A DNA stretch of 64,000 bases, taken from Falsochrobactrum shanghaiense. GTDB taxonomy: Bacteria > Pseudomonadota > Alphaproteobacteria > Rhizobiales > Rhizobiaceae. Numbering within the stretch: position 1 is the stretch's first letter; each line of letters opens with the position of its first letter. The notes beneath the pieces were generated by a model that saw only the letters and a list, made by a program, of their open reading frames with translations, was not told the DNA's origin and searched no databases. The position numbers and the translations under genes are program-made. The stretch lies in assembly GCF_003149535.1 (NCBI RefSeq), contig NZ_QGDB01000002.1, forward strand, positions 682,001 to 746,000, in the 5' to 3' direction. This document shows positions 1 through 8,642 of the stretch, piece after piece.

Positions 1-90
1 TGCCAAGGGCGAGCGTCATTGGACATGATACACCAAATAGTAACCCGCCGGGGTGCGCTTCCATGGAGAGGCGGGGCAGGTGTTGTTGAT

Positions 91-167
91 TGGTTGCGGC
101 AGGTGGGATTTGCACCCACGACCTCCTGGTTATGAGCCAGGCGAGATAACTACTTCTCCACTCCGCA
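91..167 (-). tRNA. phage tRNA-Met (CAT), slightly irregular
   Basis: The minus strand folds as a tRNA with anticodon stem CCTGG/CCAGG around the loop CTCATAA, giving anticodon CAT. The D-arm, variable loop AGGTC and T-arm (GTGGG/CCCAC) are clear and resemble an initiator tRNA body. It is irregular. The T-loop reads TGCAAAT instead of TTCAAAT, one extra base separates the T-stem from the acceptor, and the acceptor stem has at least one mismatch. CCA is encoded. It lies 5 nt from a second tRNA. It may be a phage-borne, partly decayed or unusual tRNA. Confidence 0.7.
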
Positions 168-171
168 GAAC

Positions 172-248
172 TGGTCAGGGATGATGGATTCGAACCACCG
201 TCTCGCGGGTCCAAGCCGCGAACTTTAACCAGACTAAGCTAATCCCTG
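172..248 (-). tRNA. phage tRNA-Pro (TGG)
   Basis: The acceptor CAGGGAT/ATCCCTG, anticodon stem CGCGG/CCGCG around CTTGGAC (anticodon TGG) and T-arm GGTGG-TTCGAAT-CCATC pair well. The discriminator A is followed by an encoded CCA. It forms a pair with the tRNA-Met next to it, downstream of the leftward early operon, so it is most likely phage cargo rather than a chromosomal gene. Confidence 0.88.
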
Positions 249-948
249 TTAATAGACTGCTCCACGTAGAAGGCTTGAGCGCCGTCCTTCTACGCAACCG
301 CGTAATCGCGCGCTGGCGCGCATCGAAGCAGAGGCCGGAGCAAAGACGCGGATGACATGAGCAGAGCCGCAGACATAAAAACTAACCGCGGCGCGGGAGC
401 CAGAATAACTGACTACAACCGCGCCGCTATCCCGTCTGCTGGAGGAGAAAACAGCGCCGGGGATAATGGATAAGCCACAAGACACCATTTCACGCGTCGC
501 GCCATAAAGGCCGGTGACTGCGCTACTTCCGCATCGCGGAGGGTCGGCGACTTATTCATGAATAAGTGGACGCGTAGATTAACGTGGCAGCGCCCAAGCC
601 ACATCATAGAGACAGCAAACGAACGACCGTGCACGGCCTTTTCAGCATCCGGGTGCCCATGGTTGTCCCGACCACGATGTGACGGTCGCCGCTCCTGCGC
701 ATAATGCAGACGGGTTGCGCTCATCCGTATAACGATACTGCGTTTGCTGTTGGCGTCAGCGGCCCATGGGTAACTGTGCTGCAAGTGCAGCGTCCATCGC
801 CTGCCGCTGAATAGTTACCCCACACTCAGCGGCTGCAACGAAGTGCAGCATGGCGCAGGGTCCGCTCGATGGCGGAAACAGTGTGGGGCAACCACAATGG
901 CGGCTGAACCCCTTCACTATACTCCGCACGAGATCGCGTTTTATGGAC
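249..948. other. 700-nt stretch without a convincing gene; structured DNA
   Basis: No reading frame here has a good start, ribosome site and protein-like composition together. The longest minus frame (413-784) can only begin at TTG without a Shine-Dalgarno. The stretch holds a perfect 16-bp palindrome (551-566). It also has a 9-bp inverted repeat CCCCACACT (818-826) / AGTGTGGGG (880-888), enclosing a GCTGCA/TGCAGC hairpin (832-849). This would suit a structured leader, a processed RNA around the tRNAs or an intergenic control region. Confidence 0.4.
551..566. repeat. perfect 16-bp palindrome
   Basis: CTTATTCATGAATAAG reads identically on both strands. It lies in the gene-poor stretch upstream of the phage tRNAs in the leftward direction and could be an operator. 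No neighbouring regulator can be tied to it. Confidence 0.5.
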
Positions 949-1863
949 CTATGCCGCGTATTTTTTTATTGCGGCGGCAAGGTTGTCATTAGCCGCGAGC
1001 AATGCCCGCTTACCGCCTTTTCTACGCGAGTACTCTCCAGCCATACCGATTGACTGGCCCACATCCTTGTAAGTTTTCGCCTCCAGTGCGGCATCAAGCG
1101 CATCTCGGTCCCGGTCTTTTAGTTCCTGCAAGGCGTCAAACCAGACGTCTCGATCAATCATCGCTGACAGTGTGTCTTCCCATTTTTCACCGCCACCGCC
1201 AGCGCAGGTTGTTTTCCTCATGCCGAGGAAACTATCAGCAGCCTTCGGTGAGCCGCACGGCAAGCCCTTCGGGAAATGCGTATATGTAACTTTCTCCATA
1301 TCGGTATTTGCGTAAGCTTCAGCCAATATCGCCTTGGATTGCTCCGCGGTGTAATTCTCGCCGTTGCGCCTTTTACCATTCGGAATGTAACGGTGCGGGG
1401 CCGTACTCAACATATCCTCGAAATACTGGTTGCTGGCCTTGATTTCTTGTGGGTTCGCATCGCCACCAGAAACACGGTCAGGCTTATCTCGCATCCCCAT
1501 CATCGCACCCGCTGGCATTCGTATGTCTGCCTGAATGACCTCGCCGTCGATACCTGTCACGTAGCCCTTCTCTGTCAACCGTCCATCGCTGAAGCGCAGT
1601 CGACCAATGCGCACAATCTGACCATCGCTATTGCGCTCAATGTCGTCTGTTGCAACCTGCCGCATGATTTCCTGTACCGATGGCGTCTGCCTCCAATCCC
1701 GCTCATATCGCATATCGGCAACCTCCTCTGGATCGGCATTGTCATTTGCTGTGGCCACGGCCCAGTTGGTTTGCAATGGCTCAAATTTTTCTTCTGGCCT
1801 GCTGCGATACGCCTTCAATGCCTGAAGCTGATCGGCCATCGACCCGCGTCTGTTTTTGCTCAT
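949..1863 (-). CDS. phage protein of unknown function (304 aa)
   Basis: I do not recognise a family. The protein is hydrophilic with no signal or membrane segment. A central part is rich in charged residues and glycine, with a CAGGGG stretch. It carries ANDN twice, near residue 39 and in the last 16 residues, and ends KKYAA, which resembles an ssrA tag. The start codon overlaps the stop of the VRR-NUC gene by ATGA, so the two are translationally coupled. It is the last gene before the tRNAs. Confidence 0.75.
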   Translation of the reverse strand: MSKNRRGSMADQLQALKAYRSRPEEKFEPLQTNWAVATANDNADPEEVADMRYERDWRQTPSVQEIMRQVATDDIERNSDGQIVRIGRLRFSDGRLTEKGYVTGIDGEVIQADIRMPAGAMMGMRDKPDRVSGGDANPQEIKASNQYFEDMLSTAPHRYIPNGKRRNGENYTAEQSKAILAEAYANTDMEKVTYTHFPKGLPCGSPKAADSFLGMRKTTCAGGGGEKWEDTLSAMIDRDVWFDALQELKDRDRDALDAALEAKTYKDVGQSIGMAGEYSRRKGGKRALLAANDNLAAAIKKYAA

Positions 1864-2393
1864 ACGTTGCCCTCCGCTCGCTCGATTTCTGTCCGGTCAT
1901 CATTCCCCGCGAGGAATGCCAGCACGAGTGCGACGGCCTTCTCTGCCGCCTCTTCCTCGCTGGCTGCGGTGACTATCTCCACGACATGCCCTAAACGGGC
2001 CAAATTCGCGTGCCTGTCGCGTTGTGCTACTGTTGGGCGACTTCCCTTCACCTTATTCTCGATTAGCAGCAGGCGGCCAAATTTGGCGTAAATACGTAAA
2101 TCCGGCTCTCCGGCTGTCATCCCGGTGGCTATTGCGATGGTGCGAGCCTTGGGACCGCGACGCTCTGCGTTCATGTCGCCAGCAAGGAGAAATTCCCCTC
2201 CGTACTGCGGTAGCTGGCGCAAGCGGCGAACCTGCGCCGCTTGTAATTCCCATTCCAGCGGCAGGGCTGGCTTGGTGGTGACTTTACCGTTGCGTGTCGT
2301 GATTTTGGTCCGAACGCCGTTGATGCGGACGGTTTGGGTTTTGGTGGTGGGTCTGGACGTAGGCGAAAGCGCGCGTGCGCTGCTGCGTGCCAT
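1860..2393 (-). CDS. VRR-NUC-type nuclease
   Basis: At 177 aa it has a basic, proline-rich N-terminus and then a PD-(D/E)XK core: AGEPDL, a strand ending LLIENKVKGS, then a Q followed by a helix and VVEIVTA. This order is that of stand-alone phage VRR-NUC endonucleases (PF08774), which probably process branched or damaged DNA. The start is fixed by AACACGAGGAG seven bases upstream. It is the first gene of a two-gene unit with the 304-aa gene. Confidence 0.8.
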   Translation of the reverse strand: MARSSARALSPTSRPTTKTQTVRINGVRTKITTRNGKVTTKPALPLEWELQAAQVRRLRQLPQYGGEFLLAGDMNAERRGPKARTIAIATGMTAGEPDLRIYAKFGRLLLIENKVKGSRPTVAQRDRHANLARLGHVVEIVTAASEEEAAEKAVALVLAFLAGNDDRTEIERAEGNV

Positions 2394-2398
2394 ATCTG

Positions 2399-2430
2399 CT
2401 CCTCGTGTTATGGTCGTGGCTGGTAAGGCC
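2399..2430 (-). promoter_or_regulatory. start-associated motif plus hairpin
   Basis: On the minus strand AACACGAGGAG ends just before the VRR-NUC start. A short stem GGC/GCC with loop CTTACCA lies about 8 nt further upstream. The same loop sequence recurs in the hairpin before the Gp157-like gene. Confidence 0.6.
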
Positions 2431-2766
2431 GGTGGCGCGGAGTTAACGGGCGCCGATCTGCGCGGTATGCAGAAACAGTGAAAATGACTCCAACCGATTT
2501 AGCAAGTGTTTTTTTGGCGGATGGCGTAACCCGGCCTTTCAGGTTGTATTTTTAAAATCTCTTTTTTCCTAAAAAGCGCACACTTCTCAAATTACTAGAA
2601 CTGTGCGCTGCACGCTTTGTGCACAAGTTTCTATATAAGAACTCTTGTGCACGAAAAGCAGCGTGTATTTGCACAAGTCTTTTGGTGTTTTTTGAGAACT
2701 GTGCAAGAAGTCTTGGGCAAACTTCTAGTTGCATTTTAATTGTGACAGTCGGTTGTATTAATGGCT
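2431..2766. promoter_or_regulatory. AT-rich intergenic region with TGCACAAG repeats
   Basis: No gene is visible. The stretch is much more AT-rich than its surroundings. It holds a 9-bp inverted repeat GTGCACAAG (2619-2627) / CTTGTGCAC (2644-2652), with further related copies TGCACAAG near 2671 and TGTGCAAG near 2703. It lies after the DUF892 terminator and before the leftward VRR-NUC gene, so it probably contains a promoter with operators. An iteron-like replication region is a weaker alternative. Confidence 0.45.
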
Positions 2767-2799
2767 AAAAAAAGAGAGGAAGGTGGCGCCCTTCCTCTC
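2767..2799 (-). terminator. rho-independent terminator of the DUF892 gene
   Basis: In the minus direction a perfect 10-bp stem GAGAGGAAGG/CCTTCCTCTC with a six-base loop is followed directly by seven T. It starts 15 nt after the DUF892 stop. Confidence 0.9.
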
Positions 2800-2814
2800 G
2801 TTTGAAACAAAAAA

Positions 2815-3288
2815 TTATGCCTTGTTAATTTGGCTGATTGCCAGATTCGTGAGTTTATTATTGGCGGCTTTCTCCTGGTCTAATATCTGTGTCAGCAAGG
2901 TATGGGCTTCGGTGTGTCCAAGTTCCTTTGCCCATTCACGTAGCGAGCCATACCTAGCAATCTCGTAATGCTCCACCGCCTGACATGCGGCCAATAGACC
3001 GGCGTCGAGAGCCGTTCCGCTTGCCTCTTCCATCAAGCCATCCGCTTCCTTGATTAGCCCTTCGATAGCATCGCATTTCTCGGCGGTAGGCTTCAGCTTG
3101 AGAGACTTAAACACCTCATTCAAGATCGTGATCTGCCCCTTGGTTTCTTCAAGGTGCTCCTCGGCTGCTTTCTTCAGTTTGGCACTTTTGGCCGCTTTGG
3201 CCACTTTCGGAAGCGCCTTCGTAATGGCATTTTCTGCGTAATAAATGTCCTGCAAGGTATGCTCGAAAATATCAGACAGAGTTTTCAT
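2815..3288 (-). CDS. DUF892 / YciF-like ferritin-fold stress protein
   Basis: This 157-aa all-helical protein begins MKTLSDIFEHTLQDIYYAEN and has the acidic/His pattern of the DUF892 family (PF05974), whose members are small ferritin-like helical bundles linked to stress. AGGAGG six bases before ATG at 3288 sets the start; an upstream in-frame start is not needed. It has its own terminator and no overlap with phage genes, as expected for a moron expressed from the prophage. Whether it binds metal is unknown. Confidence 0.88.
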   Translation of the reverse strand: MKTLSDIFEHTLQDIYYAENAITKALPKVAKAAKSAKLKKAAEEHLEETKGQITILNEVFKSLKLKPTAEKCDAIEGLIKEADGLMEEASGTALDAGLLAACQAVEHYEIARYGSLREWAKELGHTEAHTLLTQILDQEKAANNKLTNLAISQINKA

Positions 3289-3660
3289 GATCGTCCTCCT
3301 GGTTGGAAAGGCGAAACGAAACAATCGCTGATATGTTCCTTATTAAAAAGCTCGCGACTTGAGCCAAGTCCTGATATTTTGGCCAAGTGATTCCGTCGAC
3401 AATGAATAACATTATCGAGGGTCGATCAGATCGAGAACGCATTTTGCCGCTTTCCTGCCCCAACCGCACGCAACAATGGTTATCTTTAGGGCCACCTCCT
3501 ATGCGGGGGCATGGTTTGAAACGGGCGAAAATCCTCACACACCATCAGAAACAGATGATGGTCAGCTCTATGCAGTTTGAGGGTAGGCTTTTGCCGCAAC
3601 AATCTGATAAATAAGACGTATTAATTGGCCTATGTTAAATAATAAAGACATCAATTGCTT
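3289..3660. other. intergenic region between divergent cargo genes
   Basis: No gene is visible. It separates the leftward DUF892 gene from a rightward membrane-protein gene and must hold a promoter for each. I see no clear operator. Confidence 0.4.
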
Positions 3661-3951
3661 ATGACACTTTACAAAAAAGCATGGCTATTTCTGATTATGG
3701 TGTCTGTTATCGTGATGACATCCCCTGACTGGACCAGAGGCATCGGTGATGTGATCGGGGTGAGCAACGTTACGATTGGATCAGTCGTTTTGGTCTTCGG
3801 CGCCCTTTTGTTCATGTTCGTATTTGTATGCCCCAAATGCTCGTTTTCACTTTTCAGAAGCGAGGGTTTTTTTGGCTTGTATATTTACCATCCATGGCCC
3901 AGCAAAGTCTGCTCCAGGTGCGGGCACAATCATTCTAGCGCTGATCGCTAG
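3661..3951 (+). CDS. small membrane protein with CxxC pairs
   Basis: The 96-aa product has two hydrophobic segments (about residues 6-20 and 33-53). They are followed by CPKC and, near the end, CSRCGH, which could form a zinc ribbon. The family is unknown. The region is AT-richer than the phage core and stands alone between the DUF892 and lipocalin genes. ATG at 3661 is preferred over a TTG two codons earlier. It shares a bidirectional terminator with the convergent lipocalin gene. Confidence 0.6.
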   Translation: MTLYKKAWLFLIMVSVIVMTSPDWTRGIGDVIGVSNVTIGSVVLVFGALLFMFVFVCPKCSFSLFRSEGFFGLYIYHPWPSKVCSRCGHNHSSADR

Positions 3952-3987
3952 AATCCGCGCCCCAAATGGTCACCTACTCCACTACAG

Positions 3988-4015
3988 CAAAAGCGGAGCC
4001 GAAGCCCCGCTTTTG
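3988..4015. terminator. bidirectional terminator
   Basis: CAAAAGCGG (3988-3996) pairs perfectly with CCGCTTTTG (4007-4015). The A- and T-rich stem ends give a usable terminator in both directions, between the convergent genes at 3661 and 4562. Confidence 0.8.
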
Positions 4016-4028
4016 TTATTCCTGGTTG

Positions 4029-4562
4029 CTAGCGTTTTTGCTCCACCCATAGAATGGAATCTGGGTCAACTCCGAGCTGCCGTGCAACGCTGATTGCCTT
4101 GGCCTTAATTTCCTTAGTCAGCGTGGGCTGACGGGACAGTACCCAGAAATACTTTTCGGGTTTGTCTCCTGCCACGATTGACCATTGGTACTTTCTATCC
4201 AGTGCGACGACGTTATAACCCCCATAAAACGGCCCGAAGAAAGAAACCTTCAAGGCGCCAACTTCTGAATCACCCGCAAATTTCGCCTTCCCTGTAGCGC
4301 TCCTGAATGAACCCTTTTGCGGGTCATACCCCGCATTAACGACCTTGATTGTTCCATCGGTGTTCATCGAATAATGAGCTGTTGTGTGGGTCATTCCTCG
4401 CTCAAACCGATTCTCGACACGTCCAAGCTCGTACCATTTTCCAAGATAACGGTCAGGATCAAAACCACTGACTGCTTGGACCTGCGGCGATCGATTGGTC
4501 GTATGGCATGCGGCCAACGCTCCTGCCAGTAAGGTAAAGGCCAGTACTGATCTCTTTTTCAT
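4029..4562 (-). CDS. blc: outer-membrane lipocalin lipoprotein (Blc-like)
   Basis: The 177-aa protein starts with a lipoprotein signal ending LAGALAAC. After it comes the lipocalin motif YLGKWYELGR with NRFERG, and later a SWIVAG-like stretch and the C-terminal helix typical of bacterial Blc. Blc binds fatty acids or lysophospholipids at the outer membrane. ATG at 4562 is preferred over a GTG three codons upstream. A host-envelope gene inside a phage early region, with its own terminator, looks like lysogenic-conversion cargo. Confidence 0.88.
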   Translation of the reverse strand: MKKRSVLAFTLLAGALAACHTTNRSPQVQAVSGFDPDRYLGKWYELGRVENRFERGMTHTTAHYSMNTDGTIKVVNAGYDPQKGSFRSATGKAKFAGDSEVGALKVSFFGPFYGGYNVVALDRKYQWSIVAGDKPEKYFWVLSRQPTLTKEIKAKAISVARQLGVDPDSILWVEQKR

Positions 4563-4648
4563 TAATACCACCAGTTAATATATCGGCATCGAGTTAAAGC
4601 TGAACTCAACATTTGGTTCCATTCCGCTGTGCTGCCGGCTGCTATGTC

Positions 4649-6886
4649 CTAACCCGCCCGCACAAACGTGGCCATCTCCCGCCGCACCGGATCCCGCTCC
4701 TCGACCTTCGCCAAGAAGCCCTCCTTGAACAGCGCCTTGGTAATGAGGCTGGCACGCTTCTTTTCTGCATCGTCGTCAAGGTCCAGGCCCAGCGCATAGG
4801 CAACCGCGCGCCCTACCCAATCCTTGGCCTGCGGAGCCTGCTTGTATGTACCGCCGTTGACTGTACCCCGTATGGCTTCTTTTTGCTCAACCGTCAGCGT
4901 GTCGGCCACCTCCTCGCTCGTCGGCCAAGCCCATGCCGTCACGACAGGCGCGTGGTCTTGCGGCTGTGTAAGCCCGCGCCCGTTGCCGAGCGCTACAGAC
5001 TCAAGTTTGCGCCAATCGGCCTTATGTGAAAGCGCAGAAAGGTTGGACTTGCCGTAGATCATGCTGAAATACGAAAAGCGGTCTGGAACTGGAAGGCCAG
5101 CCTCATTTGCCTGCGCCTCCGTCATACGATTCAGCACGCGCACCGAACGGGCCGCGCCAATCAGGGAAACCGCGCCGCGCGCATCCTCAACGGTTGCCTC
5201 GCGCCCTTCCTGCTGTTTGCGAAGGTGGTGCACAATGTCGATAGCGCAGTTGGTGTGGTCCGCGATCTGTGCCCATAACTTCGCCACCTTGTCGATGGCG
5301 CCGTTATCATTTTCATTGACCTGGTGCGTTGATACAAATGGGTCCACAATCATCACATCGATACCAAGCTCCTTGATAGCCGCCACAACGGCCTCAACGA
5401 CAGGCTCCTGTATTTTGACGCCCTTCTTATCGTCGATCGCAACTACAAGCTCCTGCTCGCGCCCGGTATCGAGGAACAGATGCCCTTCAATATCCTCCTG
5501 CTTTAAATTGAAATGGATGCACGCCGCCATGATACGGCGCTCTAACTCGTCGCGCGGGTCTTCGGCATTAAACAGCCAGACCTTCATGCGTTTGGGCGGC
5601 TTGATGCCGTTCAACGCCTTGCCGGACGCCATGGCGAGGGCCTCCACAATGCTGTTTGCCGTCTTGCCAAGGCCGCCAGGAGCGACGGTCACCGACACAT
5701 ATTTGCGTATAAAATGCTTGCCGAAAGCAAATTCACGACGCGGCAGCGTGGAGGGGTCTTTCCACTGGAACGGCGTGGCGATGATCGCGCGTTGGTGTTC
5801 TTGCTCAATGGGTTGCGTCGCATTGCTATCATCTTGAACAAGGTCGGTTTTGGTGACGGCTGTGGCGACTGCCAACGGGCTGGCGTCGCCGGGGTCTGCG
5901 TCTTGCGTCGGCGTATCTTGCGTCGCCTTGTTCCGCTCCGCTTTTGCCAACCCGTTTTCGATCATGCGGCTGATGTCTTCAAGCCGGGTGTTGTCATTAG
6001 CAGACTGCGGCACCGAACGGGGATGGCTGATTCCCGCGCGCAGACCATTGTCGATCGTTTTCACGCAGCGCGGCCAGTCCCTGGCCCACCCGCGCGCCAC
6101 GTCTTGTAGCAAGGCACGCGCTTCGGATTCCGCGAGCGCGGCAGCCCCGACGAACGTGCCCAGCCGAAACGCCGCGTCGTTCAAGCGGTTGTTGCGGTTT
6201 CCCATCGGCTCCATGGCAAGGTCGTCTAGCTCGGATTGCACTGCGCGCTCGACATAACGATCGTTGATCGTACCGGAGACAGATGGTGCCACCGTGTGGC
6301 TGTCGTAAGAACGCGGCAGCACAAGCTCTAGCAACCAGCCCGGGGCATCAGCTGGCTCCATATCGACCAGCCAACTATAGGGCTTGCCTACCATTGGAAC
6401 GCTGCCAGCCGCAATAACGTAACCGCCATCGCCGCGCACATCGATGCCAGCACCCAGAGCGCCACGATTGCGAACGCCTGCCTTGTGCTTGAAGAAATAA
6501 TGGCGGCCGCCGCTTGTGGTTTCAGCGGTTAGCGTGGCGGGCAACGGGCCGTGCTGCTCTTCCAGCGCAACCAGCGTATCCGGCCCGCCGTGCTTCGGGT
6601 CTATGTCCAGCACCCACGCGCCGATAGCCGCCCCCGTCGGCACGCCGATCATTGCACCGGGATTGCGGCGCCAGAGTTCACGAACAATGCGCTCATTCAG
6701 AGTGGCGCCGCGGAAGCCGTTGCTGGTAAGCGGTGTTTTAGTGGCTAGAATTTCCATCTCGCCAGTTTGTGGATGGACTAACTCCTCGTCGGCGGCGCGG
6801 CATGGGAATACGGGCCAGCCTCTGGCGGCATAGTCGAGGGCGACGTCGAGCATGGGGTCGGTTGTGATGGCTGGGCTAGGCTGCAA
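4649..6886 (-). CDS. phage replication protein: primase-polymerase fused to a RepA-like ATPase
   Basis: This 745-aa protein starts with a bifunctional primase/polymerase (AEP) domain: RGWPVFPC (22-29), catalytic DID (94-96) and SGGRHY (125-130). A linker with ANDN (296-299) leads to an AAA_25/RepA-type ATPase with Walker A GGLGKT (404-409) and a Walker B-like VMIVDPF. Such fusions prime and unwind at phage origins. The start appears to be TTG at 6886, because CACGAGGA lies 8 nt upstream; ATG 11 codons later is the alternative. A phage sliding clamp and helicase lie further upstream in the same operon. Confidence 0.9.
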   Translation of the reverse strand: MQPSPAITTDPMLDVALDYAARGWPVFPCRAADEELVHPQTGEMEILATKTPLTSNGFRGATLNERIVRELWRRNPGAMIGVPTGAAIGAWVLDIDPKHGGPDTLVALEEQHGPLPATLTAETTSGGRHYFFKHKAGVRNRGALGAGIDVRGDGGYVIAAGSVPMVGKPYSWLVDMEPADAPGWLLELVLPRSYDSHTVAPSVSGTINDRYVERAVQSELDDLAMEPMGNRNNRLNDAAFRLGTFVGAAALAESEARALLQDVARGWARDWPRCVKTIDNGLRAGISHPRSVPQSANDNTRLEDISRMIENGLAKAERNKATQDTPTQDADPGDASPLAVATAVTKTDLVQDDSNATQPIEQEHQRAIIATPFQWKDPSTLPRREFAFGKHFIRKYVSVTVAPGGLGKTANSIVEALAMASGKALNGIKPPKRMKVWLFNAEDPRDELERRIMAACIHFNLKQEDIEGHLFLDTGREQELVVAIDDKKGVKIQEPVVEAVVAAIKELGIDVMIVDPFVSTHQVNENDNGAIDKVAKLWAQIADHTNCAIDIVHHLRKQQEGREATVEDARGAVSLIGAARSVRVLNRMTEAQANEAGLPVPDRFSYFSMIYGKSNLSALSHKADWRKLESVALGNGRGLTQPQDHAPVVTAWAWPTSEEVADTLTVEQKEAIRGTVNGGTYKQAPQAKDWVGRAVAYALGLDLDDDAEKKRASLITKALFKEGFLAKVEERDPVRREMATFVRAG

Positions 6887-6945
6887 TTGCGTTATCCTCG
6901 TGTGTGGTAGTGGTGTGGCTGTTTAAATGTCGGTACGTGATACAA

Positions 6946-7257
6946 TCAGAACGGTGCCTCCGCTAAAGCCGCACGCATCCCCCGCCCGCACCCTTCCCAC
7001 GCGGCTTTCACCAGCATGCGTGCCTCTAGCTCATCCATGTCGGCAAGGTCGGTCTTTTGGATGGACTGCAAGTATTCCCCAACCGCCTCGACGCCTGTAT
7101 CAAGCGCGCGAAGTTCGTACGGGTCCAACCGACGCCGATGCCTGATATGTTCGGCAATGTCGCCGCATTCCTTGCATAGCCAGCGGATGGGTTCGCGGCC
7201 TTCCTGCACCCCCAGGCCTACGGCATGGCGGGCGCAGACGTGGCAGATGTCGGTCAT
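6946..7257 (-). CDS. small zinc-finger phage protein (DUF6511-like)
   Basis: The 103-aa protein begins MTDICHVCARHAVG and has two CxxC pairs (CHVC, CKEC), suggesting one zinc site, then an acidic helical C-terminus. It resembles small phage proteins grouped as DUF6511; its role is unknown. The start at 7257 overlaps the methyltransferase stop by ATGA. A longer N-terminal extension in the same frame would run inside that gene and is rejected. Confidence 0.72.
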   Translation of the reverse strand: MTDICHVCARHAVGLGVQEGREPIRWLCKECGDIAEHIRHRRRLDPYELRALDTGVEAVGEYLQSIQKTDLADMDELEARMLVKAAWEGCGRGMRAALAEAPF

Positions 7258-8642
7258 GCGGCGCTCCTGAAATTGTCGTTGGCTGGCGCATGCATCTTGA
7301 GCATGCCCGTTGGCACATTCGTGCCGGCTTCTGCAAAAGACGCCACCGGCAGATCGCGCCATTCGCCTTTCAATTCGCCATGATCGTAATGAGCGGTGGC
7401 GGGGAGGATAGACACGAGCGTGCCGCCAGGTTTTAGGAACTTCAAAGCATGGCGAACGTGCTTGACATAGTGCCGCCCATAGAAAGGCGGGTTCATCACC
7501 ACTGTGTCGAACTCTGGAGCAGCAGGCTGTTCGAGAAAATTTGCCGTCAGGACATTGTGCCCCTTAGCCCTCGCTTGCGCCGCCCTGCCCGCATGGTATT
7601 CGATGCCGAAGACATGATGTCCACGAGCGCGGATAGCATCCATGATCCGGCCGTCGCCGCATGACGGCTCCAGAATATTCGACGGCTCCGGTGGATTGTG
7701 CCGCCATTCCGTCAGGTTATAAACACCGGCGAACTCCAGCGCCCGGTCAATAACTGCGTCTGGCGTCCAGTAGAATTGCAGGTCTTTGGAAACTGCCGTG
7801 CTGGCGCGGGGCTTGGCGTCATCCTCCTCGGCGTCGGGCAGCACGTCGCCGTAGAACTCGGCCAGAGCCATATTGATGTCGCGCTGTGCGTCTGGCCCGA
7901 AATACAGATGGCCGTTGCCATTCGCGTAGCGTTTCAGCCAAACATCGCGCCCGATGATGGTTTCTGTTTCGTCACTGCCTGCGCGCTGACGTGCTGTGTT
8001 GCCCTTCGGCACTTCTCTGGTTACGCGCAGTGTGTCGCCGTCTTCCAAGATCAGCGACAGCTCATGATACTCAATCAGCGGTTTGCCTTGATAGGCTGCC
8101 AGCGCATTCAGAACGTCGCGCAGGCGGTCGCGGCCATACCCATGAATACTGCCAAGTCCTGATATAATCACACGCTTGGGCAGGCCCTTCACGCCAATCT
8201 TGACCTTGCTATGAGACTTGTAAGCCGGATCCAGATCGGCAAAGACCTCGGCAAGTCCGCGCAGAATGTGCGAGCGCGGATTCTCCAAGTATGGCCCGAA
8301 CGTCGCCTTGGCATTGTCAAAGGTCAGCTCTGGCGGGTCAGCCAGCGTGCGCTCGAATAGCTTCTTGTCCTTGGCGCTGGCGATGCGGTCGATCTGGCAG
8401 CGGTTATAGAGCGTCTTCCAACCAGACGCGCGCAGGTTCTTGCGCATCTCATTGGCAGACACGTGCGCGCGCCCACGCAGGACGGGATTGACGTATGTGC
8501 CCATGATCGTGCCTGCCATCTCGACGGCGATGCAGGCGCCCTCATACGCCTTGATGGCAGCGTCGACGTTATCGATCTTGCGCTCGTACTCGTCGATAAT
8601 GTCGAGGACTGTGCTTTGGCGCGCAGGTGCGTTGTAGGTCAT
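7254..8642 (-). CDS. DUF4942-methyltransferase fusion
   Basis: The N-terminal half matches DUF4942-type phage proteins. The C-terminal half is a class I SAM methyltransferase: ILEPSCGDGRIMDAI is the SAM motif and VVMNPPFYG the NPPF catalytic motif of amino-methylases. N6-adenine methylation of phage DNA, as protection from restriction, is the likely role. At 462 aa it appears complete. It ends with ANDNFRSAA, an ssrA-like tail. It is coupled to the genes on both sides by ATGA overlaps. Confidence 0.85.
   Translation of the reverse strand: MTYNAPARQSTVLDIIDEYERKIDNVDAAIKAYEGACIAVEMAGTIMGTYVNPVLRGRAHVSANEMRKNLRASGWKTLYNRCQIDRIASAKDKKLFERTLADPPELTFDNAKATFGPYLENPRSHILRGLAEVFADLDPAYKSHSKVKIGVKGLPKRVIISGLGSIHGYGRDRLRDVLNALAAYQGKPLIEYHELSLILEDGDTLRVTREVPKGNTARQRAGSDETETIIGRDVWLKRYANGNGHLYFGPDAQRDINMALAEFYGDVLPDAEEDDAKPRASTAVSKDLQFYWTPDAVIDRALEFAGVYNLTEWRHNPPEPSNILEPSCGDGRIMDAIRARGHHVFGIEYHAGRAAQARAKGHNVLTANFLEQPAAPEFDTVVMNPPFYGRHYVKHVRHALKFLKPGGTLVSILPATAHYDHGELKGEWRDLPVASFAEAGTNVPTGMLKMHAPANDNFRSAA

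Noticed and set aside
413-784. Minus-strand frame of 123 aa near the phage tRNAs
   Set aside because: Starts only at TTG without a Shine-Dalgarno, composition is not protein-like, and it crosses a perfect palindrome.
850-1053. Plus-strand frame overlapping the end of the 304-aa gene
   Set aside because: Overlaps a better gene and has no family resemblance.
2815-4562. Transposon as carrier of the cargo genes
   Set aside because: No transposase or terminal inverted repeats flank the block.
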